A stretch of 64,000 bases of DNA from Azospirillaceae bacterium (GCA_031291675.1 JARLIO010000059.1:62001-126000); one strand, 5' to 3'; shown: positions 19,725 to 29,234, numbered from the stretch's first letter. Notes: generated by a model from the sequence alone, not told the origin. Made by a program: numbers and translations.

Positions 19725-20121
19725 GGCGCGATGCTAGGTCCGGGCGTCGCCTCCGTCAATCGCAGCCCGAGGCTTCTTATCAAAACGCATCATATTTTTC
19801 TCATTATCTCTCACAAATGGCCGCATCTTCGACCGCCTTTTCAAGCACTTCGCGGCGCATTGCGGCAGATTGTCGCGCCAAAATGATACATTTTGCAACA
19901 TTATGATAGTCCGTCCGACAGCAACCGGCCCGCTGGCCCCACGCCAGGGGCCCCGATAAATGTTTTTGTTCATGTATAATATCAATAAAAAACACTTTGA
20001 CAAGATCCCGGGCCGATTGTCTTAATATCGATAATAGACTGAACCGGGGCCGCGCCAAATCCGGCGCGCGATCGCCGGGCCGACGGGCGCAGGAGCGCCG
20101 GACAATCAGAGGAACCGAACC
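19725..20121. promoter_or_regulatory. Divergent control region between the two arms of the sugar locus
   Basis: This AT-richer region separates the DeoR gene (leftward) from the LgoD-like gene (rightward). A rightward promoter candidate has a perfect TTGACA at 19997-20002 and CTTAAT at 20021-20026 with an 18-base spacer, about 95 bases before the ATG. Two 13-base sites in opposite orientation, at 19781-19793 (reverse strand ATGATGCGTTTTG) and 19883-19895 (ATGATACATTTTG), differ at two positions and are operator candidates for the DeoR protein. A short open frame crossing 19734-20003 has no coding character. Confidence 0.45.
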
Positions 20122-21138
20122 ATGAAGGCCTTGATGATCGAGGCTGTCGGGCGTTGCGCCCTGCAGAATATTGCTGAACCGGTCCCCGGCCCCGGGGAGG
20201 TGTTGGTCGCGGTGCGCCATGTCGGGCTGTGCGGCAGCGATCTCGCCACCTTCACCGGGCTCAACCCGCTGGTCAGCCTGCCGCGCATCCCCGGCCATGA
20301 GATCGGCGCCGAAATCGTCGCGGTCGGTGCCGACGTCCCCGCCGCCTATGCCGCGGGCCGACGCGTTGTCGTCGTGCCCTACACCGCGTGTGGCCAGTGC
20401 CCTTCGTGCCGCCAGGGACGGGTCAATGCCTGCCGCAGCAACCGGACACTCGGGGTGCAGCAAAATGGCGGCGTCGCCGAAAGACTGGTGCTGCCCTATC
20501 AGAAACTGATCCTCAACGAGACGCTGGCACCGCGTCACCTGGCCCTGGTTGAACCGATGTCGGTCGGCTTTCACGCCGCGGCGCGCGGCCGCATTGCCGC
20601 GACCGACCGGGTCGTGGTGCTGGGATGCGGCATGATCGGCCTGGGCGCGGTCGCCGGCGCTGCCGCCCGCGGCGCCACGGTGATTGCCGTCGATCTCGGC
20701 GCCACCAAGACGGCGATGGCCGCCCGTTACGGCGCCCGGCATACGATCAATGCCGAAACCGAGGATGTCGCGGCCCGCGTCGCCGCCTTGACGGACGGCG
20801 ACGGCGCCGATGTCGTCGTCGAAGCCGTCGGCCTGCCGCAGACCTTCACCCAGGCGGTTGATCTTGCCGCCTTTTGCGGTCGTGTTGTCTATATCGGCTA
20901 TTCCAAGGCGCCGGTGACCTACGACACCAAATTCTTCAATCTCAAGGAATTGGACATCCTCGGGTCCCGCAACGCTTTGGCGGCGGATTTCCACGCGGTG
21001 ATCGCCACCCTGGAGCGGCTCGGTTCGGCACCCGAAGAATTGATTTCGAAGATCTTCCCCTTTGGCGAGGCCGACGCGGCCCTGCCCTATTGGGTCCGGG
21101 AACGCGCGTCCACGATCAAGATTGTTATTGAGACCTGA
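20122..21138 (+). CDS. Zinc-dependent dehydrogenase, L-galactonate 5-dehydrogenase (LgoD/YjjN)-like
   Basis: This 338-residue medium-chain dehydrogenase resembles E. coli LgoD, which oxidises L-galactonate to D-tagaturonate. The catalytic zinc site is seen in GLCGSDL and GHEIG with a later EPMSVGFHAA. The structural zinc site is CGQCPSCRQGRVNAC. The cofactor fold is VVLGCGMIGLGAV. Segments such as VVPYTACGQCPSC, the GG after GVQQN, and LGSRNALAADFHAV line up with LgoD as I remember it. The ATG follows a GAGGAAC site. It is followed by tagaturonate reductase and altronate dehydratase genes, which is the natural order for LgoD. Other sugar or polyol dehydrogenase activities remain possible. Confidence 0.82.
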   Translation: MKALMIEAVGRCALQNIAEPVPGPGEVLVAVRHVGLCGSDLATFTGLNPLVSLPRIPGHEIGAEIVAVGADVPAAYAAGRRVVVVPYTACGQCPSCRQGRVNACRSNRTLGVQQNGGVAERLVLPYQKLILNETLAPRHLALVEPMSVGFHAAARGRIAATDRVVVLGCGMIGLGAVAGAAARGATVIAVDLGATKTAMAARYGARHTINAETEDVAARVAALTDGDGADVVVEAVGLPQTFTQAVDLAAFCGRVVYIGYSKAPVTYDTKFFNLKELDILGSRNALAADFHAVIATLERLGSAPEELISKIFPFGEADAALPYWVRERASTIKIVIET

Positions 21139-21265
21139 TCACAGTTTCGGCCGTCCCGTCAGGCCGGATCAACACCCTGGCGGCGCCGCGGATGGCGTTT
21201 CTCAGCATCCGGACGCCGTCGAAGACCGGCCCCGCGCCGGTCATTTGCATGTGCAAGGACAGGAC

Positions 21266-22735
21266 ATGAAACCCATCGACGCGTCGCGTCTCGGCGGTCG
21301 GCCGCGGCCAACCCCCCGCATCCTCCAGTTCGGCGAAGGCAATTTTCTGCGCGCCTTCGTCGACTGGAAAATCGACAAGATGAATGAGGAAGCCGGCACC
21401 GACTGGGGGGTCGTCGTCGTTCGCCCGATCGCCGGCGGCAATCCGCACACCCTCAACGAGCAGGACGGCCTCTATACCGTGCTGAGCCGCGGCGTGGACG
21501 AGAAGGGCCAGAAGGTCTCGCAGGCCCGCATCGTCGCCAGCGTACGCCGTGAAGTCGCGGCGCATGGCGAATGGGACGAGGTCCTGAAGCTCGCCCGTGA
21601 TCCGCTGATCACCGTGGTCGTCTCCAACACCACCGATGCCGGCATCGCCTATGTCCCGACGGTCGCCTATGCCGATGCCCCGCCGGTCTCATTTCCCGGC
21701 AAGATGACCCGGCTGCTCCATGAGCGCTGGAAGGCCTTCGACGGCCGGGCCGACGCCGGCTGGCAGATGATCGCCTGCGAACTGATCGACCACAATGGTG
21801 ATGAGCTGCGCCGCATCGTGCTGCAGCATGCCCATGAATGGGGCCTGGAACCGGCCTTCATCCACTGGGTCGAAACCGCCAACAGCTTCTACAACACGCT
21901 GGTCGACCGCATCGTCCCGGGCTATCCGCGCGCCGAGGCTGAGACGCTGAAGCAGGAACTCGGCTATGACGACCTGTTCATGACCGCGACCGAGCTGTTC
22001 AATTTCTTCGTGATCGAGCGCAAGCCCGGGACTCCGGCCCTGCGCCTGCCCCTGGCCGATCATGACCCCGGCACCATCGTCACCGAGGACGTCACCCCGT
22101 ACAAGGCACGCAAGGTCGCGATCCTCAACGGTGCCCACACCGCGCTGTGCCCGCTGGCACTGCTGGCCGGCGTCGCCACCGTGGGCGAGGCCGTGACCTC
22201 GGCCGTCGGCGCCCGCTTCCTCGAACGCCTGCTCAACGAGGAGGTGATTCCCTTCCTGACCCTGCCCCGGGATGAGCTGAATTCCTTCGCGGAGGCAGTG
22301 CTCCGTCGCTTCGCCAACCCCTATATCCATCATCTGTGGTACGACATCAGCCTCAACGGGCTGGTCAAGTACCAGACCCGCAATCTGGATCGGCTCAGCG
22401 CCTATCTCGATCGCAACGGGCGGCCGGCGCCGCTGATGACGCTGTCGCTGGCGGCATGGCTCGCCTTCTATCTCGGCCGGTTCCCCAAGGCCGCCGAATG
22501 GACGCCGCGCGACAGTGCGGACATCATCGCGCGGGCCAAGGCGATCGGCAGTCTCGACGATGGCACGACCCGCGGCCGTGAAGCGATGATCGCGGCCTAT
22601 CTGGGCGAAAGCACCTTCTGGGGTCGCTCGATCGATGAGCCCCGGCTGCGCGCCGCCACGCTGGTCGCCTTCGCCGATCTGACCGAAGCGCCGTTCTCGT
22701 TCGACCGGCTGGCCACCCTGATCGCGACCCCGTGA
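21266..22735 (+). CDS. uxaB: Tagaturonate reductase (altronate oxidoreductase), mannitol dehydrogenase family
   Basis: This 489-residue enzyme matches UxaB, which reduces D-tagaturonate to D-altronate with NADH. Family blocks include RILQFGEGNFLRAFVDWKID near the N-terminus, VVVRPI, NTTDAGIAY, IACELIDHNGDELRRIVL, NSFYNTLVDRIVPGYPR and the catalytic Lys region PYKARKVAILNGAHTA. The ATG at 21266 has a CAAGGACAGG site; the frame is open upstream but without family similarity. It lies 127 bases after the LgoD-like gene and about 190 bases before uxaA. No uronate isomerase is present nearby, so the substrate is more likely supplied by the LgoD-like enzyme. Confidence 0.92.
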   Translation: MKPIDASRLGGRPRPTPRILQFGEGNFLRAFVDWKIDKMNEEAGTDWGVVVVRPIAGGNPHTLNEQDGLYTVLSRGVDEKGQKVSQARIVASVRREVAAHGEWDEVLKLARDPLITVVVSNTTDAGIAYVPTVAYADAPPVSFPGKMTRLLHERWKAFDGRADAGWQMIACELIDHNGDELRRIVLQHAHEWGLEPAFIHWVETANSFYNTLVDRIVPGYPRAEAETLKQELGYDDLFMTATELFNFFVIERKPGTPALRLPLADHDPGTIVTEDVTPYKARKVAILNGAHTALCPLALLAGVATVGEAVTSAVGARFLERLLNEEVIPFLTLPRDELNSFAEAVLRRFANPYIHHLWYDISLNGLVKYQTRNLDRLSAYLDRNGRPAPLMTLSLAAWLAFYLGRFPKAAEWTPRDSADIIARAKAIGSLDDGTTRGREAMIAAYLGESTFWGRSIDEPRLRAATLVAFADLTEAPFSFDRLATLIATP

Positions 22736-22927
22736 TTTCGGCCCGGCCCCACCCGAGGCTTTGAGCATCGGGCACCCCACCTTATGTGAATGATCCGGCC
22801 TCGGCCCCGCGACGAAGAACGCACGTTTCGGGATCGATGCCGGACCAGGCCCCCGGCGGCTCGCTTCCCCTCCTGACGCCGGGGGCGCCTATCTTTCGTG
22901 AACACGCACCGATCCCCTGGTGAGGCC

Positions 22928-24415
22928 ATGAGCAAGACCCTGAAGATCCACCCCAATGACACCGTCGCCGTCGCCCTGGAACCTCTTGCCAAGGGAACGG
23001 TGATCGAAGCCTTTGCGCTGACGCTGGGCGACGAGATCCCCCAAGGCCACAAATTCGCGATCAAGGACATCGCCGAAGGCGAGACGGTCATCAAATACGG
23101 CGCCGTCATCGGCATCGCCAAGGAGCCGATCGCGGCCGGACGTCACGTCCACACCCACAATCTCAAGACCGCGCTGGGCGGCATCGTCGACTACAATTTC
23201 GCCGGCGACAGCGCGGTCGCGGCGAACGACGCGACCCCGGCCCCGACCATCCTGGCCTATGAACGGGTCGACGGCCAGATCGGTATCCGCAACGATCTGT
23301 GGATCATCCCCCTGGTCGGCTGCATCAACGGTCTGGCCCAGAACATCGCCCGGCAGATCGAGCGGGAAGGCTTCCTGCCCGAAGACGCCCGGGTCCAGGT
23401 CCTGTCCCACCCCTATGGCTGCTCGCAGCTCGGCGACGATCTCGCCAATACCCGTGCCATTCTGCAGAATTACGCGCTTCACCCCAATGCCGGCGGCGTG
23501 CTGATCCTCGGGCTCGGCTGCGAAAACAATACCCGGGCCGCGTTTCAGGAAACGCTCCATCCGGCCGACCCGCGTCGGGTCCGCTTCCTGACCAGCCAGG
23601 AAGCCAATGACGAGCAGGCTGAAGCCGTCGCCGCATGCCGGGAACTGGCCGCGGTGATGAAAGAAGACCAACGCACCCCGGTCAGCGCCAGCCGCCTGCG
23701 CATCGGTCTGAAATGCGGTGGCTCCGACGGGTTCTCGGGCATCACCGCCAACCCGCTGCTCGGTGCCTTCTCCGACTGGCTGTGCGGCGTCGGCGGCACC
23801 ACGGTTCTGACCGAAGTGCCGGAGATGTTCGGCGCCGAACAACTGTTGATGGCGCGGGCCGAGAACCACGACGTCTTCGACAAGACGGTCGCGCTGATCA
23901 ATGAGTTCAAGCAATACTATATTGCCAACAATCAACCGATCTATGAGAACCCGTCGCCGGGCAACAAGGCCGGCGGGATCTCGACGCTTGAGGAAAAATC
24001 CCTGGGCTGCACCCAGAAGGCCGGTCAGTCGACGGTGCGCGACGTGCTGAAATACACCGACCGGCTGCACACGCCGGGGCTCAACCTGCTGTCCGCACCC
24101 GGCAATGACGGTGTCGCGGTGACCGCGCTGGCCGCCACCGGCTGCCACATCGTGCTGTTCACCACGGGCCGCGGCACCCCCCTCGGCGGCGTGGTTCCCA
24201 CGATCAAGGTTGCGACCAACACCACACTGGCAACCCATAAGCCGCATTGGATCGACTTCAACGCCGGCCCGATCGCGACCGGTGAGAGCTCGGTCGCCGG
24301 CTTGCGGGATTCCTTCATCCGGACCGTGCTCGATGTCGCCAGCGGCAAGCCGGCGCGCAACGAAGTCAATGGCATCGGTGAAATCGTCCTGTTCAAGACG
24401 GGCGTGACGCTCTGA
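22928..24415 (+). CDS. uxaA: Altronate dehydratase
   Basis: This 495-residue protein has the same length as E. coli UxaA, which dehydrates D-altronate to 2-keto-3-deoxy-D-gluconate. It has the N-terminal SAF-like domain (KIHPNDTVAVALEPL, HVHTHN) and a C-terminal catalytic domain with characteristic blocks LSHPYGCSQLGDD, LGLGCENN, LKCGGSDGFSGITANP, TEVPEMFGAEQLLM, ENPSPGNKAGGI and SLGCTQKAG, the Cys residues being metal-ligand candidates. The ATG at 22928 is chosen over an in-frame GTG at 22898 for family fit. It ends the rightward arm of the sugar locus and is convergent with the exopolysaccharide cluster. Confidence 0.94.
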   Translation: MSKTLKIHPNDTVAVALEPLAKGTVIEAFALTLGDEIPQGHKFAIKDIAEGETVIKYGAVIGIAKEPIAAGRHVHTHNLKTALGGIVDYNFAGDSAVAANDATPAPTILAYERVDGQIGIRNDLWIIPLVGCINGLAQNIARQIEREGFLPEDARVQVLSHPYGCSQLGDDLANTRAILQNYALHPNAGGVLILGLGCENNTRAAFQETLHPADPRRVRFLTSQEANDEQAEAVAACRELAAVMKEDQRTPVSASRLRIGLKCGGSDGFSGITANPLLGAFSDWLCGVGGTTVLTEVPEMFGAEQLLMARAENHDVFDKTVALINEFKQYYIANNQPIYENPSPGNKAGGISTLEEKSLGCTQKAGQSTVRDVLKYTDRLHTPGLNLLSAPGNDGVAVTALAATGCHIVLFTTGRGTPLGGVVPTIKVATNTTLATHKPHWIDFNAGPIATGESSVAGLRDSFIRTVLDVASGKPARNEVNGIGEIVLFKTGVTL

Positions 24416-24509
24416 ACCGCCTGGGCACATCGTAAAGCCGGCTCGGCCCCGACCGTCATCCATTTCGGTGTGATGGCGGTCCTTGGCGCCGCCGCCGCAT
24501 GAAAGCGGA

Positions 24510-24881
24510 TTACCGCAACTGGGACGCCGTGTCGGGCAGGGACTGGCGGATCAGGTCATGAATACAGCTCTGCAGGATCAGGTAGTCCTGGTCGCCGTGG
24601 GCGCGGGCGCGCTGATCACACTCGCGCTGGATATAGTCCGGCACCGTCCGCCACACCCGCCTGATCGCATCGACGGCGTCGTTCCGGCGCTGGACGCATT
24701 GCTGCTGGAGCTCGACCGAAAAGCCGTCCAGCGTCGCGGCGAGACGATTGCAGAGACCGTCGACGTCATAACGTGGCGGCCGGTCGTCGGCGTATCCCGG
24801 CGTTACGATCGTCATCGCGACGGCGCAGGCGACGCCACTGATAGCGGCCCGGAAACGGGCCGGGGCCAGCAGCATCCTCAT
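24510..24881 (-). CDS. Small secreted Cys-containing protein, unknown function
   Basis: This 123-residue protein has an N-terminal signal peptide (basic start, hydrophobic ISGVACAVAMTIV, cleavage likely after GYA). The mature part is charged and helical with three Cys, in DGLCNRL, QQCVQRR and RECDQRA, plus a fourth in LQSCIHDL, so two disulphides are possible. Its start overlaps the flippase stop by four bases, making it the last gene of the exopolysaccharide operon. I do not recognise the family; similar small periplasmic proteins of unknown role occur in alphaproteobacteria. Confidence 0.75.
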   Translation of the reverse strand: MRMLLAPARFRAAISGVACAVAMTIVTPGYADDRPPRYDVDGLCNRLAATLDGFSVELQQQCVQRRNDAVDAIRRVWRTVPDYIQRECDQRARAHGDQDYLILQSCIHDLIRQSLPDTASQLR

Positions 24882-26269
24882 TTGTCCTCATTCCCGATGG
24901 CATGGTGTTGCGGAGGGGGTGTTGCGGGCATGGTGCTGGGCCGCATCCACCCGGGCCGGAGCCAGCGGGCGAGATCGCGGAGCGGCGCGATGCCAAGCGA
25001 GCGATGCGCCGCCCAGGCCGCGCCGCCGCCATTGACCAGGATTGCCAGAACCGTCGCCGTGGCCGCCCCCGCGCTGCCCCACGCGGGAGCCAGCAGCAAT
25101 GTCGCGGCGAGCAGCACCAGCGCTGACGCCATATTGATCCGGCGCAGGATCGCGGTATGGCCGGTCATCCCCAGCAGCTCGGGCATGGCCGTGAAACAGG
25201 CGGCGATCAGTTGCCCCAGCGCCAGGATTCGCAGCGTGGCCGCCCCCGTCGCGTAGCCGTGGCCGAACAGCCCGAGCAGCGGCACCGGCAGCGCCAGCAT
25301 GGCCAGCACCGGCACCAGCCCCAGTCCAACACCCAGACCAACCGCATGAGTGGCGGCACGGGCGAGGTCGTGCCGGTCGCCCCGGGCATCGCACGCGGCG
25401 AACTTCGGCACCGCCATGCCGGTCACGGCGCTGACCACGACATTGGTCACCAGGGCGATACGCCAGGCCAGCGCGAACCGGCCGACCGCGTCGCTCGCGG
25501 CCACCATGCCCAGGATGAGCGTCGGCGCCGCCGCGATCAGCAGTTGGAGCAGCTCGAGGGTGAACAGCGACAACCCCAGCCTCAGCAGCGGCGCGGCCGG
25601 TGGCCGCGGCGATGCGCCCGCACCGCCGACCTGGCGCAGCGCCCACCACAACAAGATCAGGCCGACCAGCGCGGTCACGGTGAAACAGGCGGCGATCAGG
25701 ATCAGGGCCGCCGTCAGCGCCGTGCCGAAGCACAAAGCCACGCCGCAGAACAACGCCGGCCACAACCATGAATAGATCATCTGGCTGAGACCGACCCGGT
25801 TCAAACCGGCCAGCGCGCCGGCGGCCACCGCGCCAAGATTTTGCGGAATGATCGCCAGGGCGCCCAGCACCAGCAGACCGGCGAGATCGGATTTGCCGGT
25901 CAGGAGCACAGCGCCACTGGCCAGCAGCGCCGCCATGGCCAGGGAGGCGACGGCAACGGCGCCGAAGGCGCGCATGATGGTCGGTCGGATCACCTCGTCG
26001 ACACCGGTCGCGAGCGCGGCGGCCACCTGCCGGGTCAGGGCCCGGTCGATACCAAGACGCCCGAATCCGGCCAACGCCACCATGGTGCTGAAGACGACAT
26101 AGAACCGTCCCGCCTGATCGACGCCCAGCGCCGCGGCGACCAGCAGGTGAAAGCCGTACCGGCTGGGAAGATCCAGCATCCGGACGCCGACAGTGACCAG
26201 GGCACCACGGACCATGCCGCGACCGAAGCGCGACGACGCGACCCTGGCCGCCGGGACCGCCGCGGTCAT
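24878..26269 (-). CDS. Polysaccharide flippase (Wzx/MATE-like)
   Basis: This 463-residue protein is hydrophobic almost throughout, with about twelve to fourteen predicted membrane helices. It has the N-terminal arrangement of the oligosaccharide flippase family (GMVRGALVTVGVRMLDLPSRYGFHLLVAAALG), where basic and aromatic residues line the first helices. Its likely job is to flip the lipid-linked repeat unit across the inner membrane. It overlaps the GH44-type gene upstream and the small secreted gene downstream by four bases each. An O-antigen polymerase role is less likely because another protein in the cluster fits that better. Confidence 0.87.
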   Translation of the reverse strand: MTAAVPAARVASSRFGRGMVRGALVTVGVRMLDLPSRYGFHLLVAAALGVDQAGRFYVVFSTMVALAGFGRLGIDRALTRQVAAALATGVDEVIRPTIMRAFGAVAVASLAMAALLASGAVLLTGKSDLAGLLVLGALAIIPQNLGAVAAGALAGLNRVGLSQMIYSWLWPALFCGVALCFGTALTAALILIAACFTVTALVGLILLWWALRQVGGAGASPRPPAAPLLRLGLSLFTLELLQLLIAAAPTLILGMVAASDAVGRFALAWRIALVTNVVVSAVTGMAVPKFAACDARGDRHDLARAATHAVGLGVGLGLVPVLAMLALPVPLLGLFGHGYATGAATLRILALGQLIAACFTAMPELLGMTGHTAILRRINMASALVLLAATLLLAPAWGSAGAATATVLAILVNGGGAAWAAHRSLGIAPLRDLARWLRPGWMRPSTMPATPPPQHHAIGNEDK

Positions 26270-27942
26270 CGCGCGACCCCGTGGAGCACGAACAATGTCA
26301 CGCTCTGTGCCGGCAGCGCCGCGCCAAGGACCCCATCGCTGTAGGTTCCCGGCGCCAGCCGGTCGATCTGCCCCTCGGCGAGCTGGTAGGCCTGCTGCGA
26401 CCCGTGATCGGCAAAATGACCGAGCGTCATCCTGACCTCGGCGGGCGTGGCAAGCTGCTTGTTGATGACCATGATCGTCATCGCGCCGTCGGCCGCGCGC
26501 AGCGCGGCAAACGCGGACACGGCGTCCGGGTCGGGGACACGGGCCGCGATGCTGGTATCGCCAAAACCGCCATCCTGACCATCGTAATTGCGGTAGAGCT
26601 TCATCGCCAGGAAAGTGGGCGAACCCGACGCGGGTGCCGCCCAGCGATTCGCGATATCCAGACCTTCACGCCCGAAGATGCCCAGAATGTCGGCCTCAGT
26701 CGTGGCACCGTTCATCGACGCCTCGCCGCCCCAATTGTATTCCGTGATGGCGATAGGCGTGTGTGGATCATAATCAGTGTCGACCCAATGCCGCAGTCGC
26801 GGAATCAGCATGACCGTGTCATTGATCCAGGTCGTGTTCCGGTAGTGGGGATCCCAGAGATCCCGGGTCGACCGGTTGCGCAGCAGCTGCATTTCCGGTG
26901 AGACATCATCGTGATTGTCGCCGTATTCACCGCCCTGGGGATAGTAATGGACGCTGACGACATCGACGGGATGCCCGGCCGCTTTCCACTGTGTCAGCAG
27001 CCATGGCAAATAGTCCATGCCGTCGGTTTGCTCGCGACGGTCGGGGGCGGCGTCAAAGCCGTGATGGACCGCATATTGCTGGTCATAGCCGCTGTAGCGG
27101 TAGCCGCCCCAGCCCCATTCCTCCGGAGCGACCACCTTGCCCTGCGGGTCGACCGATTTCACCATCGCGGCATAGGCTTCGACCTTCACCGCGATGTCGC
27201 GGGCACGGGCGCCCACCGGCTGCACGTCGCGATGGATCCGATGCCAAGCGCTGGGCTCGTTGTCCAGGATGTAATACGGCACGCCGCCGGACGCTGCGCC
27301 GCCCCATCGGGCGACGAGATGACGGAGCCATTGCTTCTCGTCATCGGCCGTGTCGGGGATGGCGGCATCGTTGGGGTCGTTGTCGGTAATCTCCGCGCCA
27401 TCGATCGCGATACCGTTACCGGCATCGGCAAAGCCGGACAGATCGCTCGCCTGCTGCAGGCCATAATTGCCGATCGCGAAGCTGGCCAGCGGCCGGCCCG
27501 CGGGATCGAGCTTCGCGACCCAGCCGATCATCGGAATGGTGAGCATGGGCCGGGCGCCGCCGGCCCGGGTCTGGGCAACGAAACCGTCACCATATTGATC
27601 GAAGATGTCGTCGGTGCAGCGCAAACTCTCGAAATACCAGTCCTTGCCGGCATTGCGGGCGTCCAGGCGCCAATTGAACAGCGAGGCACTGTCGCCGCCG
27701 GAGCGGTTGAGCGGGGCATTGAGCTCCTTCAGCAGCGCCGTGGTGCCAAAATTGACCCCGTAGATCAACGGACTGATGGGGTGACGATCGGCCCCGGCGT
27801 CGATGACAACATCGACCGGCACGCCCCCGGCAACCGGCACGGCGGCGGCCAGGGTCGGGCCCGGGACAACAACAAAGCCGCCGAACAGGAGGCAGGCCAG
27901 CGTCGGAAACAGCCGGTACATTGTCCAATCATCCTTGCTCAT
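26266..27942 (-). CDS. Secreted glycoside hydrolase family 44-like enzyme
   Basis: This 558-residue protein has a signal-type N-terminus (LFPTLACLLFGGFVVVPG, cleavage near LAAA) and then a GH44-like catalytic domain. The GH44 opening motif appears as ISPLIYGVNFGTT. The candidate acid/base Glu lies in YYILDNEPSAWHRIHRDVQP at about residue 228, and the candidate nucleophile in AITEYNWGGEA near 401. GH44 enzymes cut beta-1,4-glucans and xyloglucan. Its position within a Wzx/Wzy operon, overlapping both neighbours by four bases, suggests trimming or release of the exported polymer in the periplasm. The motifs match the family well; activity is not proven. Confidence 0.85.
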   Translation of the reverse strand: MSKDDWTMYRLFPTLACLLFGGFVVVPGPTLAAAVPVAGGVPVDVVIDAGADRHPISPLIYGVNFGTTALLKELNAPLNRSGGDSASLFNWRLDARNAGKDWYFESLRCTDDIFDQYGDGFVAQTRAGGARPMLTIPMIGWVAKLDPAGRPLASFAIGNYGLQQASDLSGFADAGNGIAIDGAEITDNDPNDAAIPDTADDEKQWLRHLVARWGGAASGGVPYYILDNEPSAWHRIHRDVQPVGARARDIAVKVEAYAAMVKSVDPQGKVVAPEEWGWGGYRYSGYDQQYAVHHGFDAAPDRREQTDGMDYLPWLLTQWKAAGHPVDVVSVHYYPQGGEYGDNHDDVSPEMQLLRNRSTRDLWDPHYRNTTWINDTVMLIPRLRHWVDTDYDPHTPIAITEYNWGGEASMNGATTEADILGIFGREGLDIANRWAAPASGSPTFLAMKLYRNYDGQDGGFGDTSIAARVPDPDAVSAFAALRAADGAMTIMVINKQLATPAEVRMTLGHFADHGSQQAYQLAEGQIDRLAPGTYSDGVLGAALPAQSVTLFVLHGVAR

Positions 27943-29234
27943 GCCGGACCATCGGTCTGCAGACGCTGATAGGTGTAGGCGAAGATCGCCAGGATCACCG
28001 CAATCTCGCCCGGGGTCAGCGTCGGCGGATACAGACCAGAGATCAGCAATGTATAGAGAATATAATCACGGAGACTGGCCAGGAAATCGCTGTCGACAAG
28101 ATACTCAAGACGTCGATAGAAAAACAGCCCCCGGATTTGGTACAGCAAGATCAGGATGGTGCCAATGATACCAAATTCGAACAAAATGCCGAGCCAGGTG
28201 ATATCGGCGAGAAAGAACATGTGATCGAAATACGCGAAAAGATTATCGGAGTTGATCGGGCTGATGGTGCCGACCCCGAAAAGCCAGCGGATCCAGTCGG
28301 TCCCGAGAAAATCCAGGGCCTTGGTCACCGTCGTCCAGCGCACGTCGAAGCCGCTCGTGGCATCGGTCTGGAACAGCGTGCTGAGATAGCCGAACGAAAA
28401 CAGCCCGGCGAGGCCGATCGGCGCCAGGACCAGCAGCACGAGACGCTGCACGGCGCTGGCCGAGCCCCAGGTGGTGATGACCAGCATCCCGGCGACGCCA
28501 ACCATCATCGCGCGTGTTTTGACCACAAACAGGGTCAGCACGAAGCCCAGCGCCGCCGCCAGCAACCAGACGACCTGACGTGACCGAAGAAAGCGGCGGT
28601 AGCCATAAAATAGCGTGATCATGCCGAAATACATCGGCATGCGGATCCGGTTGCCACGATTGTCGAAGGAGAACAGGGGCGACGAACCGAAGGCGTAGTT
28701 GCCGCTGTACCAGCTCTGCGGGACGAGCGCCCACAAGATGATCAACGCCCCGTAGGTCAGAAGGCCGCACACGATGTATCCGGTCGCCAGTTCGCGAAGC
28801 GTCGGCCGGAGATAGAGCAGAAGTGCCAGAAACGAAAAGAAATACAACATCGGCAACAGCTTCACCTGGGCCGCGACGCCGGTGAAGAAATCCTGGTCGA
28901 AATAGACCGTGGCGACAAAACTGGGCGCCAGCACCAGCCAGGCGAAGGTGATCACGACCTGGCGCGTGATCGGCGCCCGGTTCCAGACAAGCAGGGTAAA
29001 GGCCAGCGGCAGTGACAGGATCGGAAACGCCTTCGACAGCGCCCACAGCGACGGCAGATCCTTCATATAGTGAAAGATCTGCCCGAACAACGGCAGGCTC
29101 AGCAGCAGCACCGCAAGCGGCAGGCCCCGCGGTGGCACCGCGGTGTCGAGAAAATCGGGCCGGTCATTCCGGGTGCCGTCGTCAGCCGCCGCCACCGCGG
29201 CATCGCCGTCCAGGGTAACCGGATCCGCACGCAT
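27939..29234 (-). CDS. O-antigen polymerase/ligase-like membrane protein (Wzy-type)
   Basis: This 431-residue inner-membrane protein has about ten to twelve hydrophobic segments and a larger soluble loop around residues 270-330, the layout of Wzy polymerases and WaaL ligases. The start at 29234 follows a GAGGAGA site; the open frame continues upstream without family character. In a cluster with flippase, priming transferase, Wzc-like and Wza-like genes it most likely polymerises the lipid-linked repeat units on the periplasmic face. Sequence alone does not distinguish polymerase from ligase. Confidence 0.83.
   Translation of the reverse strand: MRADPVTLDGDAAVAAADDGTRNDRPDFLDTAVPPRGLPLAVLLLSLPLFGQIFHYMKDLPSLWALSKAFPILSLPLAFTLLVWNRAPITRQVVITFAWLVLAPSFVATVYFDQDFFTGVAAQVKLLPMLYFFSFLALLLYLRPTLRELATGYIVCGLLTYGALIILWALVPQSWYSGNYAFGSSPLFSFDNRGNRIRMPMYFGMITLFYGYRRFLRSRQVVWLLAAALGFVLTLFVVKTRAMMVGVAGMLVITTWGSASAVQRLVLLVLAPIGLAGLFSFGYLSTLFQTDATSGFDVRWTTVTKALDFLGTDWIRWLFGVGTISPINSDNLFAYFDHMFFLADITWLGILFEFGIIGTILILLYQIRGLFFYRRLEYLVDSDFLASLRDYILYTLLISGLYPPTLTPGEIAVILAIFAYTYQRLQTDGPA

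Noticed and set aside
19734-20003. An 89-codon open frame in the divergent control region
   Set aside because: AT-rich, no ribosome site and no domain; it overlaps likely promoter and operator sites.
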